A stretch of 64,000 nt of DNA from Oreocharis arfaki (taxonomy: Eukaryota > Chordata > Aves > Passeriformes > Paramythiidae). Within the stretch, counting starts at the first letter, position 1, and each line of letters opens with the position of its first letter. The translations under genes were made by a program, and so were the position numbers. This document shows, in pieces, positions 26,101 to 40,430 of the stretch. The notes below the pieces were generated by a model. It saw only the letters and a list, made by a program, of their open reading frames with translations. It was not told the origin of the DNA and did not search any database. The DNA lies in contig VZRR01007714.1 in the NCBI GenBank assembly GCA_013398015.1, forward strand, positions 216,067-280,066, written 5' to 3'.

Positions 26101-28433
26101 GAACTCCAGGAGTAAGTTCCAGTGCCAGGGGCTAAAGATCAGGGATAATAAGCAAGCCACAAGGACAAGGTACAGTAATGTGCAGTGTGAGTAAAACAAA
26201 AGCAACCTGCTGAGTGTCCCAGAGCAATGAGTGCAATTTGCTCCTATGTCTGATGAGTAGGCAGCTATCAGTCAGCCTGACACCAGTCTTCAGTCCTGGG
26301 AGACCAGCTACATGCTGGTGACATCTGTAGCTGAGTATTGAAAAAAGACTACATGAATGTGCATCTGAATTTTACAAACACAGGACAATTTCCATGCACA
26401 AGTATAACATGAACACTTAAAATATCTTAGATAATGCTATGTGGTAAGTGGCCTGATTAGGTCATTGAGAGCTTTGAGTTGACAGTGATCTCAGCCCATC
26501 ATTGTTTTCTGTGTTTTCAGCCTTGTCTTCATTTCAGAGACAGATTTTAGCGAGATCCTCAACTTTCTCCCTCTATAGAGACATATTGCTTGAAAGAAGC
26601 AGTACTTTATATGTGTGAAAGCAAATACATGGCTGTAGACAGTTTATTTTATATACCATAGCAGAAAAATTGTCTGCAATGCCTGTGTGAACCCCTCAGC
26701 ACAGAGCTAGATGAGGTATTACACTTCATCTGCAACTGAAAATTCTATCAATTGACAGAAAAGGGGCAGAGGGACACAGAAATACAGACAGGCAATAGAT
26801 ATAAAGAGACAGAAGTTTAATAGCAAGTATACCAAAAAAAAAGGATATGAAATACATTTGATGCAGGTGAAAGATGTCAGCTTATTGCTTTTTATTTATA
26901 GACCTGCACAGAAGTGTACAGTGCTTTGTCATACAAAAATTAAATTGATGCAGATAGCTCAAGGAGTAGACATGTGAAATCAGAACTTGCATGAAGAAAG
27001 CAGTAGAATGAGTTAAATTACTGTGGAATAGGAACTGCTTTATCCTCTGGTCATCACAATAAAAATGCAATGAATTATTCTGAAGAAATATCCAGTGTCT
27101 TGCTAATGAGATTTAAAGTGTCATTACACAATGTAAGGCATTCAGACAGGAATTAGTGATAAGCAGATAACTCTTGGGGGGAAAAAAAAGTGCAAGACTA
27201 GAAAACACACAATAGCAAAAGCCACACATAGACCTATTTGAAAAAGAGGTCTAATACCCTAAGCAAAAATTGTTTCCTGAAAAGATGTCGTCTCAAAGAC
27301 CAACCTTTTCTATAAACTACAGAAAAGATAAAACACAAACAGAACGTCTTGTGAAGTGCATAAGAAGCACCAGCTAATTTCTGCCCTCAAAATACACCCT
27401 AAGGGTATCAGAATCCAGAAACATTATCTCAGAAAACATCTTTCATGTTTGTACACACTTAATTGTTCTGGATGGTGCAAGACTATTTTATTTACTTCAT
27501 TAATACTTGAGTTCTGCTAAGGAATTGAATGTTGTAAGGATTTAAAGATTCAAGAGCAGTTGAAGGGACTGATTGAGATCTAAATCTAGAGTAATGCTCA
27601 GCTAGCACAGTATCTCACATTCAGACCCAAAAATTATGATTACCCAACATGCAAGTGCTCTTTGGGTTGCCACCACCTATGATTTTTGTAGAAAGGAAGT
27701 AAGTTCTGTGAGACTGAAGTAAGAGAATGAACGTGGTAATTTCCTGTGAAGTTAATTATAGCAAAATTACTTGTTTATTTTATTTTTCTGTAAAATAAGC
27801 ACAAGGCTTGTATAAGCATAATGGATACATGCATTGTGCCTATAAATTCTCATTCGTATGGGATAAACCACTGTGGCAATGCTTTGAAATTAACAAGCCT
27901 TCTCAGTTCATTACAGATAAAAATACTGAGTTTCCACCGTCAGTATGAAATGAATAACTGTTAGCTGTGTAAACAAGTTTTGAATTTAATTTCTGGTACC
28001 ACAGAAGCAGCAACAGCAATTTCTTTTCATACATTTGAGCTATATAAAGATAGGCAGCAAACACTAACTCTTCAAAAACTTCCCAAAATGGTTTTAATTA
28101 CTTTTCTAATTTTTTTTAAATGAAGACATATGACAGTAACACATAGCAGAGATTATTTGTACTTCCAGCACTGTGAAGCAGTAATGGTTTATTCTTTTTG
28201 TACTTGATAGGGTGAGCATTATTTTCAACTCTAAATTATTCTGAATTTTGAAAGTCTCTGACTATTTCACAAAGTAGCAAAATTATGTTTTAGATGAGAT
28301 GCATAAGAGAATAAGTACTTTTGGAAAACAGACAATTTGAGAATATTTCTAATGGGAACACTTTCACCTGACAGAAAGAATAAAACTTATTTTCCCAAAG
28401 GACAGGGACTTATTTTTACCTGTTTTTCCTCTT
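23192..28433. other. Unique non-coding DNA with a small tandem repeat
   Basis: No supported gene. It contains the 35-bp tandem duplication at 25657-25720, a short CA run near 24814-24826, and a motif-dense AT-rich block (24610-24740) described in the findings. Confidence 0.5.
25657..25720. repeat. Tandem duplication, period 35 bp
   Basis: 'tttgtcttaggtttacagat' plus 'ccttcaatt' at 25657-25685 recurs identically at 25692-25720. The 6-bp remainder of the first unit is 'tattta'. Confidence 0.92.
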
Positions 28434-28696
28434 AGAGAATCATAAAAAAAACCAAAAAAAACCCAACAACAACTTTAAGATCATCAAGTCTAAACATCAA
28501 CCTATCACTGCCAAGTCCACCACTAAACTTCATCCTTAAGTGCCACATCTACATATTTTATATGCTTCCATGGGTGGTGGCTCTACCACTTCAGTGGACA
28601 GCCTGTTCCAGTGCTTGACAACCCTTTTGGTGAAAAAATTTTTCATAATAGCCAATCTAAACCTCCTCTGGCACAACTTGAGACCATTTTCTTTTT
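28434..28696 (-). mobile_element. CR1 LINE 3'-end fragment, reverse orientation
   Basis: On the plus strand this reads as the reverse complement of the CR1 3' end: 'agagaatcat' (terminal repeat), 'aagatcatcaagtctaaaca', 'cactgccaagtccaccacta', 'agtgccacatctacatattt', 'cttccatgggtggtggctct', 'cagcctgttccagtgcttga', 'caacccttttggtgaaaaa' and 'ccaatctaaacctcctctgg'. It covers the C-terminal codons of ORF2 plus the 3' UTR. The 5' end is truncated near 28696 and A-rich insertions lie near 28444-28466. Confidence 0.92.
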
Positions 28697-29282
28697 CAAT
28701 CAGCACTGATTAAACGCAAATTCTGATACTCTGCACAACACACCTTCCATGTAACTAAAAAAGTGTCAAACACTTCACATTTGCTGCTGTCATTTAACAA
28801 AAAAATTTATGAAGTGTCTGAGAATAGCTCACTAGATCACATTTACATGGATACCTCGGTCTGCATGGGCTAAGTAGGACTGAATTAATGAATGTACTGT
28901 TGCTTCACATACTGAAAGTGTGTCACTAAAGGGATAATCTGCAAATGCAGAAGCAGGGACTGGGAGAAGCACTGGCTGCAGTCGCTGATGACTCCCTCCT
29001 CTGCGGTCTCAAGAAGCTTCCTCAGATCAGAGTGCTTGATCCATACTCCTGGGAATGACTCAGGACACGAGCAAAAAGACAGGATGTGTCCACACTTAGG
29101 GTTTTCTTTCTCCTCTGTCCCAATTTCATTCCCAGAAGTGCTGTGCTTAAGAAAGGCACAGTGTGACACCATAAGAGACTTACATCTTCTCAGCACAAAC
29201 AAACACAGTCTGGGTGGCAGCAATGAAGCAAAATCTTCCCTAGGGCATACACTAGGATTATCAACAAGGGAAGACTACTTCT
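28697..29282. other. Non-coding DNA, overlapping open frames only
   Basis: Two ~112-codon frames lie opposite each other (28885-29223 minus, 28988-29329 plus). Neither has a recognisable domain and the pair looks like chance frames. Confidence 0.45.
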
Positions 29283-29352
29283 GGATTAAAGCTTTGGCCC
29301 ACTGTCATCTATGGCAAAACTCCCACTGAAGTCAGCGTAGCCAGGATTTCAC
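29283..29352. repeat. Palindromic interspersed-repeat-like block
   Basis: 'ggattaaagctttggcccac' on the left and 'cgtagccaggatttcac' on the right form an imperfect inverted repeat around 'atggcaaaactcccactgaa'. The composition (GAAATCCTGGC, TGACTTCAGTGGGAGTTTTGCCA on the minus strand) is that of an old, widespread amniote palindromic repeat that I recognise by pattern but cannot name. Confidence 0.5.
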
Positions 29353-32300
29353 GTCTGTTGCAGCAATTTTGACTCCCTTCCTGTTCTGCCTTGGGACTTC
29401 CAGCCAGCACAAAAAGGATTTTAACAGTGCCAGAAGCTTTTGTGTTACGAACTGCAGCAGAAGTCCTGAAACCCTTCACATAAACAACCAAATACTCATC
29501 AGCCATTTAAGAAATTTAAGACACTGCCAAGCTCCAGGGGATTCAAACCTGCATACACGAGTATGACGTTTCACACTGGCACACCATGCTGAAACACCCT
29601 TATCCGATTTAAGTGCCTGCTTTTTTTTTTTCTTTTTATGAAAGTGTTATGGCAGAAAATTCATGTTTTGCTTGAACACAGAGCAAGAAGCAAGCTAAAT
29701 TATATACTCAATACAAATCTCATGCAATAATGATGAAAGAAGTGTAAAATGACTTTAACAAAAGCAGACACTTCACGAAGTAAAGTCTTCTCTAAATTCA
29801 GTATGTGTAGGCAATATAGAGAAAATGGAAATGCATTAAAAAAAGATGAAACTGTAGATCAGACTGGCCAAAAGTCTTAATGAGACTGTAAAATATTATG
29901 GTCAGTCTCTGTTTAAAATATACTCGGCCTTTGTCACTGCGTATAAAACAGATAGAAACTTAGCAAGATGGCAGGAACATAATTGTAAGTCAAGCTGCCA
30001 TGGAATTACAGTGCTCAACAAACACAAAAAGCCAGTTCTGAGTTCCTGACCTGTGATAAATTTTTGCTGACTTCAGTGCAAAGCAAAAATAACTCAAATA
30101 ATTGTAGGCTGCAGGACTAGACCTTGGTCATTATTTCATCTAAACACAGAAGAGCTTCAGTTTCGTGAGGATTACATGAACTTTGCAAGGAACACCTATT
30201 TAAAAAGCAGTCAAAGTTCTGCTGCTGCTGCTACTCAGTGAAAAAGCAACCATTTCATCTCAGGCAGCACACAGATGCCCTACTTACAATAGGTAACAGG
30301 CATTACAAAAGTCATTGCAAAAGAAGTGGCTATTTATAGTTGGATTTATTAGACTTACATTGCAATGTAAAGACAAACACACACACAATACTCTATTAGA
30401 TTAGATTAATTTAAGATGTTGGGTTTTTTTCCTAACTCTGAGACCATATTTTAATAGAAGCTTTTAATAAAAAGGTTTAAAGTTTAGAATGGGGTATATT
30501 TTGAATGCCATTCAGTTTCACAAGGAAAATATTTGCTTATAAAGGCTGCAATTCACGATCTTCTAGGAATAAAATTTCTCCTGAAATACATGACATTTCC
30601 AAATGGAAATACCATCAGAACAAACCAACACTTGAGATTCAAATCTAGGTTTTCAGAAACATCTACGGAAAGTAGAAACAACAAAACATTTCATTCTAAA
30701 AGTTCTAAGCATAGCCACTGGTTTTAAGTTCTTCATCAACAGTTCATGAGTCCTTAGCTTTAAGTATAGCAATTAAGATAGTGGTCATAACTGTTGTATG
30801 CTTGCTTAAAAATATTACTGCTGAAGCTTACTGAACTACTCTGGCTTGACTAAATGCGTTTTCAAAAATCAAGTTTTGGAACACCCACTTTCCAATGCAA
30901 GGACATACAATGGCATACGATCTTCCACCTTTCCTTTTGGATAGAGTCAAGGGAATAAGGTCACACAAATATCTGTGAAAGACAGCTAGCAGAAAATGTA
31001 TCATTCACTAGGCATCATCCTTTGCAGCGATAAATTCTTTAGCAAGCTACATGTATGGGGGGAAAAAAACGGGCTGGAGAAAATTAATGTGCCTTAAATA
31101 TCATCTTCATTGTTCTGATGAGATATTTAGTTATACATCTCTCTCCTATTGCTGAGAAGGAGGATGCATCATGATAGCCATTCTGCAGAACATTCATCAT
31201 CAGAAAATCAGGTTCCTTATAAAGCTTGTTTGCTTATCATTTTCTTATTTGTGTCTGTACCCAGTATTTTGTATTCGTAGGCAATTTTATATATATAAAT
31301 TTTTTAAGTATCCAAGGAAAACCAACATGAGTTATTATTCTGCTAATATAGGTGTCTAAAGACAGAAGAAAGAATTGCCAGATATTCAGAACTGGATATT
31401 TAAAAAATTATCTCGTTCACAGGTAGTCCTTTACTAACCATATACAGACAACAAGGTACTTTGATTCCTGTTTCTACTGTTTCTATCACTCTAAATTATT
31501 AACACTTGACTGTTAGAGGTAAATATTCAGAAAAATATTTTCAGACTCTCCACTGTATTTCTTCTTCAGTGTTCTAGAAATCTTTCTGGATACTGCCCCT
31601 ACATTCCCTCTCTTCACACAAAAAGCTTGCCATTCCATGTTTTCTGATTAATTGCTGCATTTTTTTCACGTGAATATTTAGTGAGAAATTTAAAAAAAGT
31701 GAGGGGGATCATGGAATCAGAGTCTGGAACAAAATAAGTCAGGTGTTATCTTCAGAAAATCCCTCAACTCTTTTCCACTTGAATTTTTTTTTCCTATGTG
31801 CTCCTTTGGTTTTTTGCCATGCTATCTATAATAATCATTGTTCTGTCTTCAGTCTAAGTTTCTTTATACCTTCATTTACACTTTTCTTCATCATATTGCT
31901 ATTTTCCTAAGTTTATTTTTCATCATATGGACCTAACCACCTCCTCTCAGTTTGTCCCTATGTTCATTCAAGCCCATGCCCAGGGATTTAAAGTAGCTTT
32001 AGCCATAACTTAAAATCTTTTAAAACTTGCCTCAAGCCTTTATACGTCCGTGCTTCCCCTCATAAAGAAGTTGCAATCTCAATAATCTCAACAAGAACAG
32101 TCAGTGTCAGGAGAAAAAGTGCTTGCCTCAGGCATTTTTTTTTAAAATATTTTAGAATAAGTAACTAAGAATAGTAAGTGAGAATGCCAAAGATGTCCTA
32201 GAAATGATGTTAACATCAACAAATACATTGAACTAAGTTTCATTTTTATTGAAATAACAAAGTAGAACCAGACGAAAGGAACTTATTTGAAAGGTTTTTC

Positions 32301-35300
32301 ATTATCTCAAAATGTGATACCTACAGCTTAAATATAAAATTCTAATTTCATATGCAGAATTGAATCTGCTGTTCAGTTAACTTACTAACTGGTCCTTAGA
32401 CTAATTCATACATATTGCATATGCATGGTGAATAGAATGCATTTGTTTCAACTGTTGGATTACCTGATGAAGCTCAACTTGAAGAAACTCTTCAGGAAGA
32501 GTAATTCCTTATATGGGAATTTTGCAGGATACTCAGTTCTTGACAGACGCTCCTAAACCAGTGATTACTGGGCATTTATTCCCATTTGTACTTGTAAAGA
32601 AGATTGTGACCTTTCTTTTGCCACAAGTGCCCCACAGCTGTTTCACAGCCACCTTACATTACCTTAACAAGCTGAAGTGCATGAGCAGAACAGTGTAACC
32701 AAACCCACAGAGGTGGGAGCTCCAGGAAGCATTTAAACCAGCACACCATCTTTCATAGTGGGTAGAAACAAGACCAAGTAATTGAGTTTTGACCCCTTTA
32801 GAGAGTTTTCCTCTTTACTGCAACTTAGCTTAGCCTTAGTCCTTGGGTAACAGTCTTCTGCACATAGTAGCTGAGGTCTGCCAGGAGGTCTTTAACAAAG
32901 AGCCCTCTTTTCTGCAGTGCATAAACATTCTTACTGTCTATATGTCAGGGCAAGAAGCCCCAGATTTTGTCATCACCAAGAGCATTGTGCAAGATTGCTG
33001 TCTTTTCTAAAAGCATTCCCTCCAGGGAATTCAAAATTATCAGGCAGTTTGAGAAAAGGCAATCTCAGCCTGGGCTGAATACAAATCAAAAACATAAATG
33101 AAATTGCACATCACTTAAACTTACTGATGAGAAGTATTGACAGCAGCATGGCCTTTTCCCTCTCCTAGGATTCTTCGAGGCTAACTTATATGCACCAAAA
33201 TAATTACACTACTCTTCCATACTGGTTATCAAGATGCTTCTGACACTACACACTGTCAGATTTCAACGGGCTGAAGGGTTCACTGTTAGAGCAGATTCAT
33301 TAGTGGCCATTACATTTAACAGGGATTGAATAGTCACTACTCTGTGTGTTGCAAGGATGTTTGTTTTCAAAAGAATTATAGCAGCAAATCATAAATTCAA
33401 GTATGAGTTTAATTGTAAGCAATTCTATGCTTTTAGAATGAATAAGTTATAATTCCTTTCCATGTTTAAATTACAAAAATCAGAAATAGTTTCTCACTCT
33501 TTCGACCCTGATCAAGATTTTAAACTGTTTCTTTTGGATCAATAGGTTAAGAATGCTGTGTAGTTTATCTCCTACCTGCTTAAAGGAAATATTTCACATT
33601 TATTTTATTTGAAACTCAGACTGGAAAATGAGTGATTGGTGGGGAAGCAGAAGCAGCTCAGTTACTACGGAGAGACAGAATTCTGTAAGAAGCCTCACTG
33701 AAAAAAAATAATGACAACTGTGTTTATGTTTCTCAACTCAAAAAAATTTAATAAAAAACTAGTATATTTGAAACTGCATAAATAGAGCCATTCTGAAAAT
33801 GGACTGAAATTGCTAATATTTCCTAATTGAAGGAAACCAACCAGTGATTTCTCTTCCACTTCAGTTATGAAACCAAGGCAAACCATCTTGCATCCTATTT
33901 ATCCCACCACACTCCTTCTGAACTATTTGCCCGATTCGTAGGCTATCCCAATCCAACAGAGATTTGCTTAACAGGGGGAGAAGATGCATTTTGAACAGGA
34001 TTTGCTGATGGCTGAAGAGCATAACCAAGCCTCAGCATGGATAACAGCTGGCCCTACAATGCTCACCTTGAATGAGGGGATATTGGGAAGGTAATCTACA
34101 AACAGGTAACAAAGGTAAAAACTTCAAGGTTTACCGCATAAACTCTAAATTGCATTAAATAGATTGAGGGACAAAGCCTGACCAATCTTTTTACATATGA
34201 TCACAAACCACCATATTTCAGTTATGTTTTATTACAAAAAGTAGTGTTTCTAACCCCTAATTTTTTTTTAATTAGAAAATTAGGCAGAGTTTTTTTTAAA
34301 ATGTGAATTTTTAATTCAAACTATTCACAGGAAAATTTAAAAGGATCTGTGATAAAAATCTCACAGAAAACCAATTCCAAGATACTCAATTTACAGACAT
34401 TTTCACATTTCTGCCTTTTTTGCACCAAAATATAGTAGCAATTTCATGCAGTGCCTCTAGGCATAAAACTCCGTGATATAAATTCAACAAGAAAGAGCAA
34501 TTACGCATTCTGACCTGCATTTCTCTATTTGTCATGTATTTCTAATACAAGGGTGATTTCTATTTGCATTTTACAATTTTCTGTGTCTGCTAATTGCAAG
34601 ACATTCTAAAATAAATGTAAATTTTCTGGATGGACACCATCCAATTTCTAATGGACAGGTGTTCATATAAACATTCAACAGTATCAGCGACAAGCTAGCA
34701 GTAACTGGTGGGGTGAGGGGCAGAGAGAAATTATTTGGCTCTCAGCTGAACTTCCTGTTTAAACGCAGGGATGATCAAATTAGGTCAAGGTCAAGTATGT
34801 GACAGAGCAGCTGCAGCATGCAGCAAATAAGGACTACTGGTGTATTGATATATATAGTAATAATGTTTTGATTTTCTAAACCACCATTTCATGTCTTGCA
34901 ATTTAAAGCTGCTGCCGGAGAAAGTGGCCTCCTGCACTCTCAGCCTTTATTTTGGGCTCAGTAGAGTGAGCTTCCCAGGCTGAAGTCATGTGGCAGAGCA
35001 GTTCCTTAGCACTCACTGCAGCACTTTAGTAGCCCACCTCTTGTCTACAAGGAAAACATTAAAGCTTTCCAACATAGCAACTAATAACCAACTAATCTTC
35101 CCCCCACAGGATGAGAGATGTTTAAATCTCCCTGGTAGAATGAAATGACTGGACCGGTGGTGATGTTCTTATCCACAGAAACTTATTCTCAGATGTCACT
35201 CATTTAGGACCCTTATTAACTACTACAAACAGATGTTTTCAACATACAGTGGTTCTGGGACCTCTAGTGCTTTGGCTTAATAATCTATGATTTTCCTTTT

Positions 35301-38300
35301 TCAGTAAATGAAAATAAATTGATGTGTGGCAGTTAATGCACAGGTACTGAAAATGGCAGCTGTAGTTTTTTTGATACCCATCTGTCCTCCTCTTACTCCA
35401 TCTGTTTCCTTCACTCATTGCACTGGAATTCAGCTTCACAAAATGCAGTCCAAACTCTTTCATGTAGCACAGTGTAAGTTACCTAGTTACCCAGCTAAAA
35501 GACATTTTCAAAATAGATCACTCTCCTTGTACTCTGTAGAAGGCAACAGACATGGATTTTGTGGTTAATATGTCTGAGCAATGTTTTTTTCAACAAAATA
35601 CACAACTCTCAGTAAATTTCTTGTGATTTCAGATGGTGCACTTGAAAATATTACCATAAAGGCTCATCATTTTAAACAATTATTGATTACATCGTGGGGA
35701 TTTTTCACCAATTCCACTTGATGCTGCTTTTAAAATGGTAAGTACCTACATAACTCTATGATTTATAGACTGGTTAGATCCTTATAGATAATACAATAGT
35801 ATAAATGCATACTAATATATAACTTCACTTGTTTACGTAGCTTTTATTAAACTGTGTTGACTGACTTTTTTTATTCTTCAACAGTTCTTTGGCCTGTTAA
35901 TGATTAAAGATTTGGATTTCACTTTATACACTAACTGTAACTGTTTAACAGGAAAAGAAAACCTAAGAAAGCACTCCCTCCTTACACTCCAAAATGGAAG
36001 ATACAACATAAAGGCTGAAATTAATTTATTGAGAAATTTTGAATAGCACAATTACAAAAGCTACTACTAAAACCCATTTTTTCTACAGGATACTATAAAC
36101 AAAGGATATTTCCATTATTATCCCATCTTTAAGGCAATGTGGTACATGAGGTCAATCGAAGGTCGAGAAGGGAGGTTGCTGTTGCTCTATAAAAGGGCTC
36201 ACACTTTAAATATCTCAGTGTTCATGGTATCTTTCATTTCTACACTAAAGTGGTACCTTGAATACCTACATGCCTTAAATACTTTGGTTTATGCATTTAC
36301 CACTTCATTATTGGCATCACATTAAAAGGGCATAGTTACATTTTATTTGCACTACAAAGGTCTTTTAACTGATACTGAATTTATACAGAATAGAATATTC
36401 AGTACTACCATACAAAATACAGTGCACAGGAACATGCATTTAGACACATAACTTTGTGATTAGGGTGATGGTAACTCTATTTATCATTTCTTTTTGGTTT
36501 TTCTTAATTCCACACACTATTTTACTAAAAATTCAGTAGCATAACTGCCTGAAAGAATTTTATTGAGTCAAAAACAATAAATTACCTAACCTAAATACAA
36601 AGTGTTTATAATATAAGGAAACTTAAAAATATGTAATAAGAATTTAGGTTGGAAATAAAATGTTTTTCCAAGATGAAAAATAGAAACAAATCCTGGTAAT
36701 AGCACTTTGTAAAATAGAACTTTCATGTCACAGATCTATTATCATGATGTAGGTGACTAAAAAATGATGATTGCAATTCTTTTAATCTTTATGTGTATTT
36801 AAATACATAAAAGCCTTTTTTTTCCTTTCTATGATGGAGTTTGAAGTCCTTACAAATGAAAGCAAAAAACCAAACTGCTGGTATTAATCATACAGAAAAA
36901 AACAATTAGGTCTGTATACCTCCTGTGGTCCTTTAAAAATTAATTAATAATTAAGCATTTGCATAAAGATAAAGCAAGAAAACTCTTACATGCAAAAGCA
37001 TGTATCTTTTAGACATCTTCAAGCTACTTATCTTGATCTGTTCCATAAATAGAAACTAATTATGGAAATACTGAAATCAAGACAATGCCCTAGAAAATAA
37101 GAGGCAATCTTTTTAAAATATACTCAAAATGGTGTAAATCTGTATCAGAAAAATTCATATTTAACACATAGATCTTTTTTGATCTAATCTCCCTCCTTTT
37201 ACAAGTAATGGTTAAACTTCTCCTAATTCCATTAAAAGCAGAATCGGCCTTGATGGATTCTTTTTCTAGTAATATCTCCTGCCCTGCAGAGTATCAATAT
37301 TAACTGAGAATGGTAGAACTGTAAAGGCTCTACTGAAAAAAAGCATTCAGTCCTCTGAATTAATGAATGAGCTCTGACTTTTAAGTGAGGACAGAGATCA
37401 GCAAGTCAGCTGCTGCTCATATTGCTTCCTTATTCATAATTGAAAAACCAGATGCTTGGGGAGTCCTTAGCAACCTAATCCGTTCCTTCGCAGGAATTTT
37501 ATATAAGTTTTCTTTTAATATAACTTTATTCTCCTGCTTTTGTTATAAATATAACTTCAGAAATAAGTTTGATCCAAGGCTAAATTTCAAACCCCAAAAC
37601 TGACACAATATAGGGGTCAGCAGTGAAGTTGAAATTTCAAATATGATGAGTCAATCCTGCCAAGGTGGGCGTTAGGGCTTCTCAGTTTCAAAGGGTACCT
37701 CAGCTGCTGTATTCGGACAGTAATATTCCCCAAGGTCACTGCAGAAGTGCACATCAAGCTGTTTCTTGGAGCAAACAGCAACTCTTTATTGGCAAAAGGA
37801 GGCTGGCAAAGGACAAAATAGAAAGCCCTTCAGCTACTCGGAGCTGGAGAGCACCATTAGAAGGACTGCAACAGACCTGAGTCAGGAACATTATTTTCTT
37901 TGGGAGCTGGGAGGAAGAAGTGGTTTGATGGATCCACTGAAGTCAGCCAAGTTAGAAGTTGTATGCTGGATTTCACAAAATTAAGCACAACCATTGCCTT
38001 TATTTTTAGACATCTGTGCTAAAGGAAAGGAGATTAAGATGCCTGAAATGATTATTCTTCACAGGCAGGGTCACTCAGAAATCCGATCTGTATGATTGCA
38101 GACACTTGTAAACACTGATTCACCAGGATACAGCACTGAGCTGTAACTCCCATCGTTTTAGTGCTGTGCAGGAACCCAGCAGTCAAAAACCGTGTCCCAC
38201 TAGAACAGTGTATAAAGTGACAATTTGCTGTGATGCTTTACAAAATCATCATGGGAAGAAATATCCCTAGGATTGCCTTAAACTACCATCTGTCCAAAAA

Positions 38301-38316
38301 AAGGCAAAATACATTA
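29353..38316. other. Unique non-coding DNA, no gene seen
   Basis: AT-rich single-copy-looking sequence. It has a (CTG)4 run near 30220, a short CA run near 30376, T-rich runs near 29620, and a homeodomain/octamer-like cluster at 36940-36964. I recognise no exon. Confidence 0.5.
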
Positions 38317-38407
38317 ATTGACATAAGACATTTTGCCAGCCAGTAGCAGTAGTAAGCATTATGCCTTTCCCTTACCCTTCACCTTAAAAGGGACCATTCT
38401 AAATCCC
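38317..38407 (+). repeat. Unidentified ~91-bp dispersed repeat, copy A
   Basis: Pairs with 40828-40919 at roughly 87% identity by hand alignment. Shared blocks include 'cattttgccagccagtagca' and 'acccttcaccttaaaag', ending in 'atccc'. Similarity stops abruptly at both ends. The family is not recognised. Confidence 0.85.
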
Positions 38408-40430
38408 TTCAGTTTTGGCATATGCATTTTCTGTGACAAAAATAAACTGAAGCAACTGAATATGTAACAGTGTGCAAAAAAGCACAGCCTAAGGTGGAAT
38501 ACACAACCCTGTGCACATTCTCTGTCTGCTATATACTGCTACCCTGAAGTGTAGAATATTTGCACAAATATGGAACCCTCAATGGCAGCAGGAGGCAGCA
38601 CTTGCAGCCTAGATCAGTCCTACTCTGTGCCTTCAGAGACCTCTTTCACACCAGCTGGACATTAACCTCAACAGCGTTTACCTGAGTTTCAAATAAATTA
38701 CACATTCTTAGTCCTAACTTCCTGATTCACAGTCCAACAGCACTATCACTTTGGTCTACCTTAAAGCAAGGGCAAAATGAATTGTATAAGTAAGAGTGGA
38801 GGCCCTAAGTAGAGGTACTGGGCATGGTAAAGGAGGAATGCAGAGGGATCATTTAAAGCTAAAGCTTTAAAATTACATCACAGAAAATGCATTTAAATAG
38901 TTACAGCAGCAGTTATTTAATTTCCAACTACTCAACACTACGAGACCACAACCTGAAAATTTATTCTATGATTTTTGGTTTGTAGACAGGGGCTAAACGA
39001 CAGGATTTTAGCTTTTGTGGTTAGCTGATCAGAACATGCTTTTCATTTACTCTTGGTTTTTAGACTTTATTGTTAATGCAGAAAATCTGCATAATACTGA
39101 AAGCTGAGATTCAAGTAGATGGAACTTAATCTCAAAATAGCAGGGTTTGTTGCAGTTTTTGGTATTTTTCTAGTATTTAATTAATAAAAAAACTTTGCTT
39201 CAGAATTTTACTTCACAGACAAATAACTTCATTAACACAAAATTATGATTTTCTGTGGTGTCTCATGTTCTTCCAGAAGGCTGACTTCAAAAACATACAA
39301 ACTTTGGAGGGGGAAAGTGGCAAGAAGGAAAGAAACTGAAACAACCTTAGCTTACACTACCAAAAGCAAAACTCCCTATCCGAGTTCAAACTAAATTGCA
39401 CCTTGGAGGTGAGAATAGAACAGTAATCACATAAAGCAAGTTGTGTGAATGATAACTTGGAGAACCTGGCAAAGAAAACGAGGAGAATTGTCAAGGCAGG
39501 AGATGCAACAAACCAACTATTTGCATTAATTCAAAGAAAAAATGGAAAATGTTGATAATGCGCTCACATAGGCTTTTGAAAGACAGGAAAATAAACTGGA
39601 AGGATTAAATAGAATTTATCAGTCATCAGAGAGATATGTCATTTTCTTTTCTCCCTTTCCACCTTCTGCACCATCAAGTTCAACATTATCAGTAGGTCAT
39701 TTTTTACCTTCTCAAAGTTATGAACAGCAGTCCAGGTGCCACGAGCATGGCAAAAGTTACTTGGCTATGCCTTGTCTCTCTGCTACTGAATAATCTATTT
39801 TATTCAATATATTAAAGAATAAACCAAATACAGTTTTCATTATGTCAGCTTGAGGAGCTATATTAAAATTGCAGTTATGTATGTATCTGGTGGGGTTAGC
39901 CCTTTGTAGAGGGCCACAGATCCAGCATGAAGCTCTTTGGCTTTCTAGGCAGACAAAAACAAATTGCACTGATCTTCAGTTCAATATAATGGTAATGCCT
40001 CCATTGCAGAGCAAAGAGGTGACATTTCACTTTACTCAAGCATTAAATCTCCTAGAAAGAAACAGCATTTCCTTGGTTTATTTATACACGTTCAGAGGAC
40101 ACTGATATCCATACATACAGAACGAGCACTGGCTGCTGTTATACGTTAAGGAGACCTGCAGAAATGTGCAAGACAGAACCATAGATAGGCCCAGTTCTCA
40201 GTAATGTCAAGGTTGTATATTCATCCATGACAACCACTGGTGGTACACTGAAATACACCATGCTAATGGCCAGTCTGTCACTTTCCTCATTGTGCCAAAG
40301 CACTTACAGGCAACACACAACTGCTTGGTAGCTCACATGGGAACTTCTGATCTCTTCTAGTCAGGCCAGTACAGACACCTATTTCTATCTGCTGGATTAA
40401 TTCTTTGACTTTATCCCTTCCTTTCAGACA
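38408..40430. other. Unique non-coding DNA, no gene seen
   Basis: No exon, RNA gene or transposon recognised between the first copy of the 91-bp repeat and the LTR-like fragment. Confidence 0.5.

Noticed and set aside
28885..29329. Opposed open frames of about 112 codons
   Set aside because: Overlap on opposite strands between a CR1 and a palindromic repeat, without domains.
29537..29610. tRNA-like stretch on minus
   Set aside because: The reverse complement contains GGTTTGAATCCCC, like a Pol III B box, but no consistent T stem, anticodon arm or acceptor stem could be folded.
31700..31730. CR1 tail suggested by 'atcatggaatcagag'
   Set aside because: Only a dozen bases resemble the terminal repeat and no other CR1 sequence adjoins it.
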